A stretch of DNA of 64,000 nt from Larkinella knui. Its GTDB lineage: Bacteria; Bacteroidota; Bacteroidia; Cytophagales; Spirosomataceae. The stretch's first letter is position 1, and every line of letters starts with the position of its first letter. The translations under genes and the position numbers were made by a program. The stretch covers positions 124,001 through 188,000 of the forward strand of contig NZ_RQJP01000004.1 of assembly GCF_003858645.1 (NCBI RefSeq). Direction: 5' to 3'. The notes under the pieces are model-generated. The model saw only the letters and a program-made list of their open reading frames with translations, did no database searches and was not told the origin of the DNA. Shown one piece after another: positions 62,684 through 64,000 of this stretch.

Positions 62684-62798
62684 GGTGGATCATTCCTGAA
62701 TAACTGCTGGTCGGGATTGGCAATGGCCGGGCGACCCCGTTGCAATCCGACTATTTTCAAGTTTCATTACCTATTGTCGACTAACACCACTGAAACCC

Positions 62799-63908
62799 AT
62801 GACCAAACCATTTTTTATAGCTTTTTTCGTTCTCGTCGCCACTTTTAACACCGTCCAGGCGCAGTCCAATTCCGGCTCTACCATTGCCCTGGAATTAAAT
62901 CCCGGCAACGACAACCCCCGAAACAGCGAAGGTGATTTCGTCACGCTGAAAGACGGACGCATCCTGTTCGTCTACAGCCACTACACCGGTGGCAGCACCA
63001 GCGACCACGCACCGGCGTATCTGGCGGGCCGGTTTTCGAAGGATGGCGGCAAAACGTGGACGCAGCAGGACCAGATCATCGTTGCCAAAGAAGGAGATAT
63101 GAACGTGATGTCGGTTTCGTTGCTGCGGCTGAAAAACGGAAAAATCGCGCTCTTTTACCTGAAAAAGAACTCCGAGCAGGACTGTATTCCCCAGATGCGG
63201 CTTTCGGCCGACGAAGCCAAAAGCTGGAGCGAACCCATTCCCTGTATTACCGACAAGCAGGGCTATTTTGTGTTGAACAACAGTCGGGTCATTCAGCTTT
63301 CAAACGGGCGGTTGCTGATGGCCGTTGCCCAGCATCAATCCCCCGGCGGAAAATGGCAAGGCAACGGGACGCTGTACAGTTACTATTCCGACGACAACGG
63401 AGCTACCTGGAAAGCGAGTGAAGCCGTTCCAAAACCGGCGGCTATAGTTACGCAGGAGCCGGGCGTCATCGAGTTGAAAAATGGCACTATCATGATGTTC
63501 ATCCGTGCCAGTGGCGGTGTTCAGCAGTTGTCATATTCCAAAGACAAAGGCCAGAGCTGGAGTCCGATCGAGCCCAGCACCCTGAAGTCGCCCCTGTCTC
63601 CGGCATCCATCGCCCGGATTCCCTCCACCGGCGACTTGCTGGTGGTCTGGAATAACAACGACGGCAGCAATCCGGAAATTAAAGATAAACGAACCCCGTT
63701 GTCGGTGGCGATCTCCAAAGATGACGGGAAAACCTGGCAGCACATTCGAACGATTGAAACTGATCCCGACGGCTGGTATTGCTACATCGCCATTCATTTT
63801 ACCAAAAAAGATGCGCTGTTGGGCTATTGTGCCGGGAGCCAGAAGAAAGTAACGCATTTATCCACCACCCGGATCAATCGGCTGAACCTGGCTTCGTTGT
63901 ATCAATAA
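62799..63908 (+). CDS. Secreted sialidase-fold protein, paralogue of the fusion's C-terminal domain
   Basis: A 369-residue exported protein with signal peptide MTKPFFIAFFVLVATFNTVQAQ. It aligns along its whole length with residues 250-600 of the upstream fusion protein (NSEGDFVTLKDGRILFVYS, KDGGKTWTQ, MNVMSVSLLRL, CITDKQGYFVLNNSRVIQL, WNNND, DPDGWYCYIAIHF), so it arose by duplication with gain or loss of the SGNH part. Five Asp-boxes (SKDGGKTW, SADEAKSW, SDDNGATW, SKDKGQSW, SKDDGKTW). No FRIP motif. Confidence 0.88.
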   Translation: MTKPFFIAFFVLVATFNTVQAQSNSGSTIALELNPGNDNPRNSEGDFVTLKDGRILFVYSHYTGGSTSDHAPAYLAGRFSKDGGKTWTQQDQIIVAKEGDMNVMSVSLLRLKNGKIALFYLKKNSEQDCIPQMRLSADEAKSWSEPIPCITDKQGYFVLNNSRVIQLSNGRLLMAVAQHQSPGGKWQGNGTLYSYYSDDNGATWKASEAVPKPAAIVTQEPGVIELKNGTIMMFIRASGGVQQLSYSKDKGQSWSPIEPSTLKSPLSPASIARIPSTGDLLVVWNNNDGSNPEIKDKRTPLSVAISKDDGKTWQHIRTIETDPDGWYCYIAIHFTKKDALLGYCAGSQKKVTHLSTTRINRLNLASLYQ

Positions 63909-63920
63909 ACCGGTTTTTGT

Positions 63921-64000
63921 ATGAGACCAGATTCGGACTTCTCCCGCCGGAAATTCATCAAAGCCGCCGGGCTGAGCGTCTTTCTGCCGCCGGTTTTGGC
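63921..64000 (+). CDS. Start of a Tat-exported protein, cut by the window
   Basis: Only 26 residues are visible: MRPDSDFSRRKFIKAAGLSV then FLPPVL. SRRKFIKAAG is a twin-arginine signal, so the protein is folded before export. The family cannot be judged; secreted oxidoreductases and sugar enzymes with such signals are common in Bacteroidota sugar loci. It follows the sialidase gene by 12 bases. Confidence 0.75.
   Translation, partial: MRPDSDFSRRKFIKAAGLSVFLPPVL

Overview
The window looks like chromosomal DNA of a Bacteroidota member, most likely order Cytophagales and probably the Spirosoma/Larkinella kind of family. The evidence is a SusC/SusD pair, promoter-like TAnnTTTG boxes, a short class II-type geranylgeranylglyceryl phosphate synthase, a DksA-like protein with a nearly cysteine-free zinc finger, an outer-membrane beta-barrel protein, many SPII lipoproteins and a moderately GC-rich base composition. 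The genus is an inference. I saw no rRNA, tRNA, CRISPR array, insertion sequence or integrated phage.

Layout. 1-2.9 kb: the end of a molybdenum hydroxylase operon (FAD and Mo subunits of a YagS/YagR type xanthine/aldehyde dehydrogenase). 3-5.1 kb: two tandem cupins, a cyclophilin-like lipoprotein and a maltose/galactoside-type acetyltransferase. 5.3-12.4 kb: a signalling cassette of a receiver-PAS-kinase, a CHASE3-HAMP-GAF hybrid kinase with three receivers, a stand-alone receiver, CheR and a receiver-less CheB, with no chemoreceptor or CheA nearby. 12.4-18.8 kb: a vWA-like lipoprotein, an amidohydrolase, a frameshifted flavin-binding gene with a small coupled gene, an AraC regulator, a small membrane ORF and an M28 peptidase. 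18.9-31 kb: a surface-glycan region. One half is a flippase-like membrane protein and a dolichyl-phosphate-type GT2, DUF2304 and large membrane protein set. The other half is an eight-gene minus-strand operon that makes a CDP-6-deoxyhexose, C-methylates it, reduces it and hands it to two glycosyltransferases.

31-41 kb: housekeeping genes (glycine dehydrogenase, SRPBCC protein, beta-barrel protein, DUF5618, phosphatidylserine decarboxylase, glutamate dehydrogenase family, DksA-like protein, holin-like and YtxH-like envelope proteins, GGGP synthase), several closed by very clear bidirectional terminators. 41-47.5 kb: an AraC regulator and a five-gene minus-strand operon that resembles a split ACAD10/ACAD11 system (acyl-CoA dehydrogenase plus APH-fold kinase), with a quinone-oxidoreductase-like enzyme, a second acyl-CoA dehydrogenase and a DMT transporter. 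47.6-52.8 kb: polysaccharide deacetylase, SDR, CPBP membrane protein, a small secreted protein, a helix-turn-helix remnant and an M81 peptidase.

53-64 kb: a carbohydrate-utilisation locus. A FadR-type GntR regulator diverges from susC-susD, an N-acetylneuraminate-lyase-like aldolase, three sialidase-fold proteins (one fused to an SGNH esterase) and the start of a Tat-exported protein. The regulator/susC gap holds a good promoter match and an inverted repeat of the FadR-type operator form. The genes fit import and breakdown of an acetylated acidic glycan such as sialoglycans, but the sialidase-like proteins lack the usual FRIP motif, so the true substrate is open.
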